Source: an uncultured Clostridia bacterium
Lineage (GTDB): Bacteria > Bacillota > Clostridia > Lachnospirales > CAG-274
Length of the DNA: 48,033 nucleotides
Assembly: GCA_949948985.1 (NCBI GenBank)
Contig: CATLIG010000016.1
Span: 1 to 48,033, forward strand
Direction: 5' to 3'
Both the position numbers and the translations under genes were made by a program. The notes below the pieces were generated by a model. It was not told the origin of the DNA and ran no database searches. It saw only the letters and a program-made list of their open reading frames with translations. Each line of letters starts with the position of its first letter. Positions within the stretch are counted from its first letter, which is position 1. Shown piece after piece: positions 17,636 to 27,433 of this stretch.

Positions 17636-18682
17636 TTATAATAATTTAAAAACATCATTAAAAGCTATTAAAATGCCAAAAAACATTAAAATAGCAAATC
17701 CCGCGAAATGAATCATTCCTTCCTTTTCAGGTGGAATAGGCTTTCTCCTTATTGCTTCAATAACAAGAAAAACAAATCTTCCGCCATCCAAAGCTGGTAT
17801 AGGCAAAAGGTTCATAACTCCAAGATTAGCGCTCAGCAAAGCAGCAATATTGGCTATACTTATAATCATATCCCATATGCTTATACTAATAGTCTTTTCA
17901 TACACTTCGCCAACAACCGTTGTAAGTCCTATAGGTCCTGCGATATCGTCTAAAGACGCTTTCGCTGTAACAAGCTGACCAAGACCATAAAAAGTAATTT
18001 TAACCATATATACACTTTCCCAGAATCCGGCTTTTATAGACTCAAAAAGTCCGGCTTTTTCAAAGCCTTCAACACTTTCGCCAAATAAAGGTGTATAACT
18101 CGTCACCGCAATACCAAAATTTTCGCCGCCCGGAATATTTACATTTGTTTCAAAATAATCACCGTTTCTTTCATATCCGACAACAACATTTTCACTTTCT
18201 CTTTGGGATATTCTAAATCTTATATCTTGAACCAAATGTACTCCAGACCCGTCAATACTTGTAATTTCATCTCCGGCCTGAAGTCCAGCCTTTTGCGCCG
18301 GACTTTGCTCGCTAACATAAGAAATAGTGTTTTCACTATATCCTATAAACATAATAATGACAGAACTTATGAATATAGCCAATATAAAATTCATAAAAAC
18401 ACCGGCAAGAATAACAATCATTCTTTTCCATACAGAAATGTTGTTAAAACCTTTTTTGTCCGAGCCTTCCCTGTCCTCATCAGCCATTTTACAGTATCCG
18501 CCTATAGGAAATAATCTAATGGAATATAAAGTTTCCCCTTTTTGTTTTCCCCATAGCTTAGGACCCATGCCAACAGCAAATTCCTCAACAATAACACCGC
18601 TTTTTTTTGCCGCTATAAAATGCCCCCATTCATGAATCATAACAATTATACCAAAAATAATAATAGTAATAATTACAGACAA
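17636..18682 (-). CDS. rseP: RseP-type site-2 metalloprotease
   Basis: This intramembrane zinc protease of the S2P/RseP (RasP) family cleaves anti-sigma factors and signal-peptide remnants. The 348-residue protein has the zinc-binding HEWGH at residues 17-21 in the first membrane segment, one PDZ domain (about residues 120-195, with SPAQKAGLQAGDEITSIDG), and the C-terminal NLLPIPALDGGRF motif with the third zinc ligand. The start is a TTG preceded by a GAGGTG site. It lies 7 bp after dxr in the classical cdsA-dxr-rseP order. Confidence 0.96.
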   Translation of the reverse strand: MSVIITIIIFGIIVMIHEWGHFIAAKKSGVIVEEFAVGMGPKLWGKQKGETLYSIRLFPIGGYCKMADEDREGSDKKGFNNISVWKRMIVILAGVFMNFILAIFISSVIIMFIGYSENTISYVSEQSPAQKAGLQAGDEITSIDGSGVHLVQDIRFRISQRESENVVVGYERNGDYFETNVNIPGGENFGIAVTSYTPLFGESVEGFEKAGLFESIKAGFWESVYMVKITFYGLGQLVTAKASLDDIAGPIGLTTVVGEVYEKTISISIWDMIISIANIAALLSANLGVMNLLPIPALDGGRFVFLVIEAIRRKPIPPEKEGMIHFAGFAILMFFGILIAFNDVFKLL

Positions 18683-18689
18683 AACATAT

Positions 18690-19829
18690 TCACCTCAATA
18701 TCAATGTTTTTGTATAATTTCTTGCCCATAAATCAGCTTCGAAAACATCAGCAAAGCTATAATTATATTTTATATTATATGCATACATAGCTTTTTCTAT
18801 TAATTCAGGAATATCCGAAAACTGAATTTTTCCGTCAAGAAACGCACCAACAGCTATTTCATTCGCTCCATTTAAAACAGTCGGTAAAGTTCCTCCTGTT
18901 TTAATGGCATCAAAAGCAAGAGCAAGACATCTGAAAAGTTTCAAATCAGGTTTTTGAAAAGTTAAATTCCCACAATCAAAAAAATTGACTTTAGGAAAAT
19001 TATTTTTTACTCTTTCAGGATAAGTCAGAGCATATTGAATAGGAACTCTCATATCAGGCTCTCCAAGCTGTGCGATAACCGCGCCGTCCTCAAATTCCAC
19101 CATTGAGTGAATAATACTTTGTGGATGAATAACCACATTAATTTTCCCAACATCAACATCAAAAAGCCATTTAGCCTCAATAACTTCCAGGCCTTTATTC
19201 ATCATTGTAGCTGAATCAATAGTAATTTTTCTGCCCATAGTCCAATTAGGATGATTAAGCGCATCTTTAACTGTAATTCCGTCAAAACTTGTATAATCTT
19301 TAAAAGGGCCTCCCGATGCTGTAAGATGAATTTTTGCTATTTTATTGTTCTCATTTCCCTGTAAACATTGAAAAATGGCTGAATGTTCACTGTCTATAGG
19401 ATAAATTTTTATATTAAATTTTTTAGCCTCTTTTATAACAAGTTCTCCCGCCGTAACAAGAGTTTCTTTATTCGCAAGAGCGACATTTTTTCCATTTCTT
19501 ATAGCTTTTAAAGTGGGTTCAAGTCCAATATTTCCCACAAGAGCGTTAAGAATAGTATCAGCGCCATCAATACTCGCCGCGCTGTTAATACCATCAATAC
19601 CCGCCAAAACCTCAACATTTTTATTTTTTAAGTTCTTTTTAAGCTCTGAAGCTTTCTCATCATTCATAACCGCTACAATCTTCGGTTTAAACTTCTCTAT
19701 TTGTTTTTCAAGAATATCTATTCTGACATTTGTCGTAAGCGCCAAAACATCAAACCCAAGATTCTCGCATACTTCCAAAGCCTGTGTACCAATAGAACCA
19801 GTAGACCCTAAAACAGAAATACCTTTCAA
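18690..19829 (-). CDS. dxr: 1-deoxy-D-xylulose 5-phosphate reductoisomerase
   Basis: Dxr makes 2-C-methyl-D-erythritol 4-phosphate with NADPH, the first committed MEP step. The 379-residue protein has the NADPH motif GSTGSIGTQAL at its N-terminus, NALVGNIGLEPT, ALANKETLVTAG, the metal-binding PIDSEHSAIFQCLQG, and LTASGGPFKD with HPNWTMGRKITIDSATMMNKG. The start is TTG, overlapping the cdsA TGA stop, with GGAAG upstream, so it is coupled to cdsA. Confidence 0.97.
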   Translation of the reverse strand: MKGISVLGSTGSIGTQALEVCENLGFDVLALTTNVRIDILEKQIEKFKPKIVAVMNDEKASELKKNLKNKNVEVLAGIDGINSAASIDGADTILNALVGNIGLEPTLKAIRNGKNVALANKETLVTAGELVIKEAKKFNIKIYPIDSEHSAIFQCLQGNENNKIAKIHLTASGGPFKDYTSFDGITVKDALNHPNWTMGRKITIDSATMMNKGLEVIEAKWLFDVDVGKINVVIHPQSIIHSMVEFEDGAVIAQLGEPDMRVPIQYALTYPERVKNNFPKVNFFDCGNLTFQKPDLKLFRCLALAFDAIKTGGTLPTVLNGANEIAVGAFLDGKIQFSDIPELIEKAMYAYNIKYNYSFADVFEADLWARNYTKTLILR

Positions 19830-20650
19830 AAAATAACTTCCTTTCCGAGAGTGATAAAAATATAAATAAGAGGCGCCGTAAATAAAACACTGTCAAATCG
19901 GTCAAGAACACCTCCGTGTCCCGGCATAATCTTACCATAATCTTTAATACCCGCAAACCTTTTAATGCTTGACGCTGCCAAATCTCCTACCTGAGCAAAA
20001 ACTGACCCAAGTCCCCCCAACATGGCATAAAACAAAAACATATTTTTTGTTCCAACCTGCCACATAGCATACATACAATATCCATAAAAACCTGCCACAA
20101 TAGCGGTAAATAAGATACCTCCTATAGCGCCCTCATATGTCTTTTTAGGACTTAAAACGGGAGTCAGCTTATGTTTTCCTATCGCGGACCCTGTAAAATA
20201 TGCCCCTGTATCACTGCAAAAAGCGCATATAAATATAAGCCAAACAAAATATTCGCCATATTCCTGAGACCTCACAAGATAAACATTTCCAAGCATAAGC
20301 GTTATGTATAAAAAACCAACTAATGTAATGCAGACATCATAAATATTTATCTTTTCATACATAAACACTGTAAATGAAAGAGAACATAAAACAAAAAACA
20401 TAATCGCCATATTATAATATTCAATATCTATTTTTAAGTCAAGAAAAAAAACATATAAAATTGACGCCCAAAAACCAAAAAAATGAACAGGCATAATCTT
20501 TTTTGATACAGCTTTGTAAAACTCAAAAAGTCCGATAATTGATAAGAACAATATGCCGAATCTAAGATAATTGCCGCCTAAAACAAGAAACACGGCAAGT
20601 ACAGGTAAACCAATAATTCCTGATATAGTACGAATAACCAAAAACAACAA
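19826..20650 (-). CDS. cdsA: Phosphatidate cytidylyltransferase
   Basis: CdsA makes CDP-diacylglycerol from phosphatidate and CTP in the membrane. The 274-residue protein has about seven hydrophobic segments and the C-terminal family signature around SIKRFAGIKDYGKIMPGHGGVLDRFDS. SPKKTYEGAIGG is also typical. The frame begins with TTG codons. The GGAG site abuts the first of these, so a TTG nine bases further in (20641) may be the true start. It sits 3 bp after uppS in the conserved order. Confidence 0.95.
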   Translation of the reverse strand: MLFLVIRTISGIIGLPVLAVFLVLGGNYLRFGILFLSIIGLFEFYKAVSKKIMPVHFFGFWASILYVFFLDLKIDIEYYNMAIMFFVLCSLSFTVFMYEKINIYDVCITLVGFLYITLMLGNVYLVRSQEYGEYFVWLIFICAFCSDTGAYFTGSAIGKHKLTPVLSPKKTYEGAIGGILFTAIVAGFYGYCMYAMWQVGTKNMFLFYAMLGGLGSVFAQVGDLAASSIKRFAGIKDYGKIMPGHGGVLDRFDSVLFTAPLIYIFITLGKEVIF

Positions 20651-20653
20651 CTC

Positions 20654-21358
20654 CTATCTTCCGCCAAAGCGTCTGTCTCTATTCTTAAATTGTTCAATAG
20701 CGTTATTAAGTTCTTTAATATCAAAATCCGGCCATAGCTTATCTGTAAAATAAAATTCCGAGTAAGATGACTGCCACAACAAAAAATTGCTTAGTCTTTG
20801 TTCTCCGCTTGTTCTTATAACAAGTTCAGGGTCAGGGATATTTTTTGTATCAAGATATGATGAAAAAAGATTTTCATTAATATCATTTTTTAAAATATTT
20901 CCTTTTTCAATATCCTCAAAAATTTTTTTAGCAGCCCTAACAATTTCATCTCGCCCGCCGTAATTCAAACCAATATGCAAATTAAGACCTTTTTTATGAG
21001 AGGAAATTTTTTCAAGTTTTTTTATTTTATTCTGTAAATCCTCATCAAGGCGCGATAAATCTCCTATAGCGTCTATTTTTATATTGCTTTTTGAATTGTC
21101 TTTTATATAATCCTCAATATATTCTTTCAATAAATTCATAAGCGTATTGACTTCATCGTCCGAACGTACCCAGTTTTCCGTAGAGAAAGCATATACTGTA
21201 ATGTGCTCAATACCAATTTTATCGGCTTCTTTAAGCAATTTATTAAGAGTCTGAGCCCCTGCTCTATGACCAAAACTTCTTGGCATAAATCTTTTTTTCG
21301 CCCATCTTCCATTTCCGTCCATAATAATAGCGATATGCCTTGGCAAAGAATTATCCAT
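20654..21358 (-). CDS. uppS: Undecaprenyl diphosphate synthase (cis-prenyltransferase)
   Basis: UppS extends farnesyl diphosphate with isopentenyl units to the C55 carrier lipid for cell-wall synthesis. The 234-residue form begins at the ATG at 21358, which has AAGGAG 5 bp upstream; the frame extends to 21391 but without a site. Signatures are IIMDGNGRWAKKR, the FGHRAGA segment, YAFSTENW, and the C-terminal RTSGEQRLSNFLLWQSSYSEFYF. It begins the lipid and isoprenoid part of the cluster. Confidence 0.97.
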   Translation of the reverse strand: MDNSLPRHIAIIMDGNGRWAKKRFMPRSFGHRAGAQTLNKLLKEADKIGIEHITVYAFSTENWVRSDDEVNTLMNLLKEYIEDYIKDNSKSNIKIDAIGDLSRLDEDLQNKIKKLEKISSHKKGLNLHIGLNYGGRDEIVRAAKKIFEDIEKGNILKNDINENLFSSYLDTKNIPDPELVIRTSGEQRLSNFLLWQSSYSEFYFTDKLWPDFDIKELNNAIEQFKNRDRRFGGR

Positions 21359-21524
21359 AATAACTCCTTTCATATTAAAAACAAAATCCAAAAAAATTAG
21401 ACCTTATTTTTTGTCAGCTGTTGATTTGCCATATCTAATTTTATTTTCTATGTTTTATGTTTTTTTATCCGCATAAACATATTTTATTTATATATAGAAT
21501 AAATCTTTATAATGTAATATCAAA

Positions 21525-22079
21525 TCAAATCGCCATAATATCCTTATTTTTAGCGTCAACAAGCTTATCTATTTCAGATACACTTTTATCAGTAATCTTT
21601 TGCATCTCATCTTCAAGGGATTTAAGTTCATCTTCTGTAATCTCATTGGCTTTTTCAAGTTTCTTCAAAGCGTCAATACCATCGCGTCTTATGTTTCTTA
21701 CAGCAACTTTTGCGTCTTCGCCCTTTTTCTTAACATCTTTAGTAAGAGATTTTCTTCTTTCCTCCGTAAGTTCAGGAAAAACAAGGCGAATAACTTTTCC
21801 ATCATTAGTCGGATTAATACCAAGGTCAGAAGCGTTAATAGCTTTTTCAATATCTTTCATAACAGAAATATCCCAAGGCTGAATTTGAATAAGCCTTGCC
21901 TCCGGCACACTAATATTTCCAACCTGATTTAAAGGTGTGGGTGTACCATAATAATCAACTGTAATCTTGTCAAGCACGTGAGGATTTGCTCGGCCCGCGC
22001 GAATAGTATTAAGTTCAGTTTCAAGATTTTTCACTGATTTGCTCATTTTTTCCTCATAAGCATTTGTATGTTTAGACAT
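21525..22079 (-). CDS. frr: Ribosome recycling factor
   Basis: Frr splits post-termination ribosomes together with EF-G. The 184-residue protein begins at the ATG at 22079 with AGGAGG upstream (the frame runs on to 22118). It has the family landmarks [50 protein letters not shown] and PELTEERRK. It lies between pyrH and uppS as in many Firmicutes. Confidence 0.97.
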   Translation of the reverse strand: MSKHTNAYEEKMSKSVKNLETELNTIRAGRANPHVLDKITVDYYGTPTPLNQVGNISVPEARLIQIQPWDISVMKDIEKAINASDLGINPTNDGKVIRLVFPELTEERRKSLTKDVKKKGEDAKVAVRNIRRDGIDALKKLEKANEITEDELKSLEDEMQKITDKSVSEIDKLVDAKNKDIMAI

Positions 22080-22226
22080 AATAAACCTCCTAAAATATAA
22101 ATCATAAAATTTTATCAAAATATATATTTCATTTGTTAATAATAGTATTTTATAGCAATTATCAAAATTTTTATTATTTCGATATATGATATAAATTCTA
22201 TAAAATTAAAATAAGTAATTTTCTCT

Positions 22227-22934
22227 TTATCGGTCGACAGTAACAAGAGTCCCGATTTTTTCACCCATTGCGGCTTTTACAATACAGTTATCCTCTAAAA
22301 GACCAAAAATCACAACAGGAATTGACTGCTCAAAACAAAGATTAGCAGCGGCAATATCAATAACCTTAAGATTTTTTTCAATAATTTCTTTGCATCTGAT
22401 CGTATCATATTTAACAGCGTCAGGATTTTTTGCTGGGTCATCATTATATACTCCGTCAATACTTTTAGCATATAAAATAGCATCAGCTTGAAGTTCAGAT
22501 GCACGTAGTGCCGTAACCGTATCTGTAGAGAAAAAAGGATGACCTATTCCCCCTGCAAAAATAATAATTTTATTTTCTGAAAGGTATTTAAGAGCCAAAT
22601 CTTTTGAAAAAAGTTCCGTCATTGTTCCTATAGTAAAGGGTGTCATAACAACAGATGAAAGTCCTTTTTGTTTTAAAAAATCCGCCACATAAACCGCATT
22701 CATAACTGTAGCAAGCATACCAATCTGGTCAGCTTTGCATCTGTCCATTTCCGGATTAGCGCTTCTTCCTCTCCAAAAATTGCCTCCGCCGATAACAAGT
22801 GAAACCTGACCACCTTTTTTAATAATAAATTTTATTTGACTAACTATTTCACTTATAATATTATTGTCAAAAGGCGCCTCTCCGTCACCGGCAAGAGCCT
22901 CTCCGCTAAGCTTCAAAAGAACTCTTTTGTACAA
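22227..22934 (-). CDS. pyrH: UMP kinase
   Basis: PyrH phosphorylates UMP to UDP and belongs to the amino acid kinase family, not the P-loop kinases. The protein has RVLLKLSGEAL, the IGGGNFWRGR loop, DQIGMLATVMNA, FAGGIGHPFFSTDT and DGVYNDDPAKNPDA. I favour a TTG start at 22934, about 7 bp after a GGGAG site, giving 235 residues; a GTG at 22943 would sit directly on that site. rpsB and tsf, the usual upstream partners, are not present. A repeat-filled gap and a chemoreceptor lie upstream instead. Confidence 0.96.
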   Translation of the reverse strand: MYKRVLLKLSGEALAGDGEAPFDNNIISEIVSQIKFIIKKGGQVSLVIGGGNFWRGRSANPEMDRCKADQIGMLATVMNAVYVADFLKQKGLSSVVMTPFTIGTMTELFSKDLALKYLSENKIIIFAGGIGHPFFSTDTVTALRASELQADAILYAKSIDGVYNDDPAKNPDAVKYDTIRCKEIIEKNLKVIDIAAANLCFEQSIPVVIFGLLEDNCIVKAAMGEKIGTLVTVDR

Positions 22935-22984
22935 AGCAATCACTCCCTGTAAAATATTATTTTACAATTATTCTATCATATATT

Positions 22985-23249
22985 TCAAAAAAAGAAAACA
23001 ATTTATTTAAAATTTAACGATAAAACACATTTTATAAAAATTTACTGTGTTATTGCTTTATTGTCTAACTATAAATTATTTGTTTCAAAACATTAATTTT
23101 TTATAAAAATAAATATTTCTGTTTTTAAAAAGTAGAATTATTTATAACAATTCATAAAACTTTTAATACAAAACAATAAAACAGCAAAAATAACATTTGT
23201 AAAAACTTATTTACAGCAAAACCCTTGCAAATTACTATAAATTCAAAAA
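22985..23249. repeat. Repeat-rich gap between pyrH and the chemoreceptor
   Basis: This AT-rich stretch holds fragments of the family A repeat: TTATTGCTTTATTGTCTAACTATA near 23050-23072, CAAAACAATAAAACAGC near 23169-23185, and CTTGCAAATTACTATA ending at 23240. The copies look decayed and their limits are unclear. I see no gene or RNA in it. Confidence 0.45.
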
Positions 23250-25523
23250 TTATTTTTTATCTCTAAGTTTAAATTCAGAAATATAGTCTTTCAGAGTATA
23301 AGCCATACTCGCAAGCTCTTGTGAAGCCGAAGCTGCTTCTTCAGACATAGAAGAATTGTTATTTACAACATTTGTAATTCTTGAAATTTCTCCTTCAATT
23401 TCTTTTATTGATTTATATTGTTGCTGACTTGAATTATTGACATTGTCAATAATTTTCGCAACCTTATCCACAAAATCTGAAATTTCCTCAAGCTGTTTTG
23501 CGGCATTGTCAGCAATTTCAATTCCTTCTCTGACTTTGTCAGATGTAATCTCAATAAGATTAGCCGTTTCGCTGACTGCCTTTTGACTTCTAAGCGCGAG
23601 ATTTCTGACTTCTTCTGCCACAACACTAAAACCTTTTCCGTATCTTCCGGCTCTTGCGGCCTCAATAGCCGCATTAAGAGCGAGAATATTTATTTGGAAA
23701 GCAATATCCTCAATTACTTCTATAATTCCCTCAATATTTGAGGACGCCGTATTAATAGCACCCATAGCCTCAACCATATTGCACATATGTTTATTTTCAT
23801 TTTCCACTTTATTTTTTACGATATTTGTCATTTTGTTAGCGTCCACTGTACTTAAAGACGCATATTCTGATTGACTGAAAATCTTTTCAAATCCTCTGAC
23901 AATATTGTTTACAGAATCTGTCTGAGTGGTAGCGCCCATAGCTAAACTTCCACTTGTAGCGGCTATACTGTTCGCTCCTGCTGAAACTTGTTGTGTAGAA
24001 TCCTCAATTTGTTTAATAAGAATATTGAAATTATTTATAATAAGCATAAGAGCTGATTTTATCTCATCAAAATCACCCTCATATTCAAGATCTATAGAAA
24101 CATCAAGATTTTTCCCTGCCATATTTGTAAGTATTTCAGAAATATTTTTAATGTAACTTTTAAGTCTGTCAATAGTTGAATTAATAGCATTCTGCATAAC
24201 CGCGAAATTTCCTTTGTAATTTCCGTCAAGATGGACGTTAAAATTAGCGTTTTCAACTTCTTTAAGAATTTCACAGGTTTTATTTATTGGTTCCTCAACC
24301 GTGCCGACAAGTTTATTAAGATTTTCAATAATACTTTTCCAATCTCCGTTGTATTGTTCAGAATCAACCCGTTCATCAAGGTTTCCCGAAATAACCGCAT
24401 TGATAAGCTTCAATAAATCAGAATTAATTCTTAACAGAGTATTTTTAAATATATTAAGCTGAATATTAAACTCTTCTTTTTCACCTTTAAATACAGGAGC
24501 GATATAATCAAAATTACCTCCGGCATATTCTTTTATACTGTTTAAAACAGACCATGTATCATTTGCGAAAATATTAATCATTTGATTTACAGCCTCGACA
24601 GTTTCTTTATAAGCGCCATCATAATTATCAGAATTAATTCTTACAGAAATCATACCATTTTCAATATTGGAATATACATCTATTATTTTATTTGTAATAT
24701 TTCCAAAACTGCTGGTAATATAATTAATATTATCAGAAAGTTTTCCTATTTCATCATTTGTTCCAATATTAAAATCAATATCAAAATTTCCTTTTGCCAC
24801 ATTTGTTGATAAAGCTGAAAGCTTTTTAATAGGTTTAACAATAAAGGATGAAATTAATAAGCCTAAAAGAATTGCGATAATGCATACAAAAATGCCAAGT
24901 ACAACCATAATTGCCATACTTTCAATAGACATATCAAAAGCCGCCTGCGTACTTTCTTTAGACTCCTCATAAGAAATATACATAAGTTCGTCAATATATT
25001 CCTCAATCTTTTCCTGAATTGACGTGATAGGAGCATCTGTTTTTATAAGAGCCTCCAAATCATCATTTTTCGCGTATTCCATAATGGTGTCAGCCATATT
25101 TGAATATTCATCATAAGAATCAACAATATCATCGGTAATCGCCATCTGAATAATATAATCATCATTAGAAGATGCGTAAATGCCATTTGTGCTTCTTCTG
25201 TACAATTCAAGAGAAATTATTATATCATCAAGATTATTATAAATATTTTCTTTTGCAATATTTAAAGAACTTTTATTTTTATAATTATATCTTGCGGTTG
25301 TAAGTTCCTTGCTTGTATCAGCCATAAGCGCGTTAATATCGCTGGCAACGCTGTATCTGTATTCTGCTCCGCTTATAGCTTGTTCATATTTTCCCGAAAC
25401 TATGTCAAGAATAACATTGTTTATTAAGAGTAAAATCATAAACAAAAAAACCGTTATTCCTATAGAGCAAAGTATCTTAACACGTATAGGTAAATTTAAA
25501 CAGAAACTTTTTAAACCCTTCAT
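23250..25523 (-). CDS. Methyl-accepting chemotaxis protein with long HAMP-like linker
   Basis: A 757-residue transmembrane chemoreceptor. One membrane helix spans about residues 15-37, an extracytoplasmic helical sensor about 38-202, and a second helix about 203-228, followed by a HAMP domain. Between HAMP and the signalling domain lie roughly 240 residues with three to four repeats of HAMP/linker type. These carry motifs such as [37 protein letters not shown] and [21 protein letters not shown]. The signalling domain has the conserved hairpin tip ([19 protein letters not shown] and [13 protein letters not shown]) that contacts CheA/CheW. The ligand is unknown. No other chemotaxis genes are nearby. 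Confidence 0.93.
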   Translation of the reverse strand: MKGLKSFCLNLPIRVKILCSIGITVFLFMILLLINNVILDIVSGKYEQAISGAEYRYSVASDINALMADTSKELTTARYNYKNKSSLNIAKENIYNNLDDIIISLELYRRSTNGIYASSNDDYIIQMAITDDIVDSYDEYSNMADTIMEYAKNDDLEALIKTDAPITSIQEKIEEYIDELMYISYEESKESTQAAFDMSIESMAIMVVLGIFVCIIAILLGLLISSFIVKPIKKLSALSTNVAKGNFDIDFNIGTNDEIGKLSDNINYITSSFGNITNKIIDVYSNIENGMISVRINSDNYDGAYKETVEAVNQMINIFANDTWSVLNSIKEYAGGNFDYIAPVFKGEKEEFNIQLNIFKNTLLRINSDLLKLINAVISGNLDERVDSEQYNGDWKSIIENLNKLVGTVEEPINKTCEILKEVENANFNVHLDGNYKGNFAVMQNAINSTIDRLKSYIKNISEILTNMAGKNLDVSIDLEYEGDFDEIKSALMLIINNFNILIKQIEDSTQQVSAGANSIAATSGSLAMGATTQTDSVNNIVRGFEKIFSQSEYASLSTVDANKMTNIVKNKVENENKHMCNMVEAMGAINTASSNIEGIIEVIEDIAFQINILALNAAIEAARAGRYGKGFSVVAEEVRNLALRSQKAVSETANLIEITSDKVREGIEIADNAAKQLEEISDFVDKVAKIIDNVNNSSQQQYKSIKEIEGEISRITNVVNNNSSMSEEAASASQELASMAYTLKDYISEFKLRDKK

Positions 25524-25536
25524 AAACTTTACCTCC

Positions 25537-25640
25537 TATAAGCAAAACAATAAAATAATGTAACTGTATATTTTGATAAAATACAATATTCATGCAAACT
25601 ATTTTATTGTTTTGACTCAAAAATTTTGCGAATTACTATA
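25537..25640. repeat. Family A inverted-repeat element
   Basis: TATAAGCAAAACAATAAAAT at the left and ATTTTATTGTTTTGACTC further right are inverted copies. A tail AATTTTGCGAATTACTATA completes the element and recurs at 31900-31920 and 40234-40255. It starts at the ribosome binding site of the chemoreceptor gene. Confidence 0.65.
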
Positions 25641-25742
25641 AAAATACTAAATCAAGTTATAATATAACTCATAACTCAATAAAATTATCTTAATTTTTAA
25701 ACTGTAGCATAAAATGTTAAAAAAATAAATTTCAGCCGTCAG

Positions 25743-26852
25743 TTACGCCATATCCTTTATTTTTTGTATAATATCTTTATAGTCATTCCCAAATTCGTCA
25801 TATAAAGGCTCGCAAGCTTTTTTTATCTCGTCCATAGTTTCAGGGCTAAGCTCAATAAACACAGCTCCTTGTTTTTCAATTTTTTCTTTCGATTCAATTT
25901 CTCTTTTTTCCCATTGCTCAATTTCATACTCTTGGGTTTCCTTAGCGCATTCTTTCAATATTTTTTGGTCATCTGATGAAAGATTTTCAAAAGTTTTTCC
26001 ACTTCCCGCAAGTATTTCCGGAATTCTTGAATGTGAATCAAAAATATAATAAGGCGCATATGCGGCATGACCCAAACTCTCATATGTAGGTATATTATTT
26101 TCAGCGCCATCTAAGACGCCTTGCTCAATAGCGTTATTAATATCGCCCATAGGCATATCTTTAGGTTCCGCACCCAAAGCTTTTGCAAGTCCAAACATAA
26201 GGTCATTATTCTGCATTCTGAAACGAAGCCCTTTAATATCTTCTAAAGATTTAATTTCTTTGTTTGAGAAAAAGTTTCTCGCTCCTCCGTCATACCACGC
26301 AAGCCCCACAAGTTGTGCATTAGAAATACTTTCAAGCATTTGCTGTCCTAAATCGCTGTTTAAAACTCTCCACATATGTTCTGAATTTTTATACAAATAA
26401 GGCAATGATAGAGCGTTAAGTTTAGGAGAAGCTTTTGTCATAGGAGAAACACTTACTCTGGCAAAATCAACCGTACCGTTCTGCATAGCCTCAATAACAG
26501 TGTTTTCATCTCCAAGCTTTCCATCAGAATATACCTCTATTGTTATTCTTCCCCCTGTTTTCTGACTTACAAGCTCCGAAAATTTGCGGTCTGCTAAAGT
26601 TGTGGGATATCCCTCCGCGTGAACCTCCGCAAGTTTTAAAGTAATTTTTTCTTCCTTAACCTCTGTTTCCTTATTCTCCGTATCAGAGTTATTATCTTCA
26701 AGCTCAAGAAGTTTTTTTCTGTCACGAACCCTTGATTCCGCTACACTGCCTTTATATCTGGAATCCCTGCTGTCTGTTCTTTCTGTTGACGAACACGCTG
26801 TTATTCCAAAAAGAAAAAAAAACATTAAAAAAAATACACTCAGCCTTCTCAT
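25743..26852 (-). CDS. TRAP-type solute-binding lipoprotein (DctP family)
   Basis: A 369-residue secreted lipoprotein with a signal peptide and lipobox ending at Cys20 (FGITAC), then a charged, disordered linker to about residue 70. The binding domain follows the DctP pattern: a first strand (LKLAEVHAEGYP), EVYSDGKLGDENTVIEAMQNGTVDFA, LPYLYKNSEHMWRVL and the substrate-clamp arginine region LKGLRFRMQNN. TRAP systems take up C4-dicarboxylates and related organic acids with two membrane proteins, DctQ and DctM. Neither is in this window, so the gene is solitary here, next to a chemoreceptor. Its substrate cannot be read from the sequence. Confidence 0.9.
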   Translation of the reverse strand: MRRLSVFFLMFFFLFGITACSSTERTDSRDSRYKGSVAESRVRDRKKLLELEDNNSDTENKETEVKEEKITLKLAEVHAEGYPTTLADRKFSELVSQKTGGRITIEVYSDGKLGDENTVIEAMQNGTVDFARVSVSPMTKASPKLNALSLPYLYKNSEHMWRVLNSDLGQQMLESISNAQLVGLAWYDGGARNFFSNKEIKSLEDIKGLRFRMQNNDLMFGLAKALGAEPKDMPMGDINNAIEQGVLDGAENNIPTYESLGHAAYAPYYIFDSHSRIPEILAGSGKTFENLSSDDQKILKECAKETQEYEIEQWEKREIESKEKIEKQGAVFIELSPETMDEIKKACEPLYDEFGNDYKDIIQKIKDMA

Positions 26853-26871
26853 TAAATCATTCCTTTCAAAA

Positions 26872-27120
26872 ATAGACCTTGTTCAATAACCCAAAACAAT
26901 AAAACCACAGCAAATTTATATAAAGTATGATATTTAAATTATTTTATCATTTCACTATAAGGAATTGGCGTATTGCTATAAGAATTGGCAAAGTAAGTAT
27001 AGATTTTTGTTGTCAGGTAAAAATTTAATTTTCATATAGAACTATTGTTTCAGGAAAATTAAACAAAGCATAACGTCAAAAGACGTTTTTAAACGCCCCT
27101 TTAAAGGTTATAGAACAGAT
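26872..27120. repeat. Long family B element with nested family A sequence
   Basis: The left end TAGACCTTGTTCAATAACCC and the right end GGTTATAGAACAGAT are inverted copies 250 bp apart. A family A pair (AAAACAATAAAACC and TTATTTTATCATTTCACTATA) lies inside, which suggests one element inserted in another. It fills much of the clpC-dctP gap (26853-27433). The stretch 27121-27260 holds nothing I recognise. Confidence 0.55.
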
Positions 27121-27259
27121 ATAATTATTTAGTATATATTAATATTAACAAAATTTCTTAAATTTGTAAAGTTTTTTTGTCAAATACGTATATAACAATT
27201 TACCTTATATAAATTTCTATTTACATACATATAAAAAATATAAATAATCTTATTGCAAA

Positions 27260-27323
27260 CAAAAAAATCAGCAAAAATAAAATCCTCTTAAATACCAGAA
27301 TATTATTTCTACTGATTTTTTTT
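27260..27323 (-). terminator. Rho-independent terminator after clpC
   Basis: A 14-bp stem pairs 27303-27316 with 27267-27280 (two G-U pairs, ATCAGTAGAAATAA on the minus strand) and is followed on the minus strand by TTTTTTT. It lies about 120 bp past the clpC stop codon. Confidence 0.65.
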
Positions 27324-27433
27324 AATATTCTATCAGACTTTTTTCAAATTTCTGAAAAGCCGCCTGATAAATCTTTTTTGACATATTCTGTCTAAATTAC
27401 TGTAAAAACTCAAAAGAAGTCTGATATCAAAAC

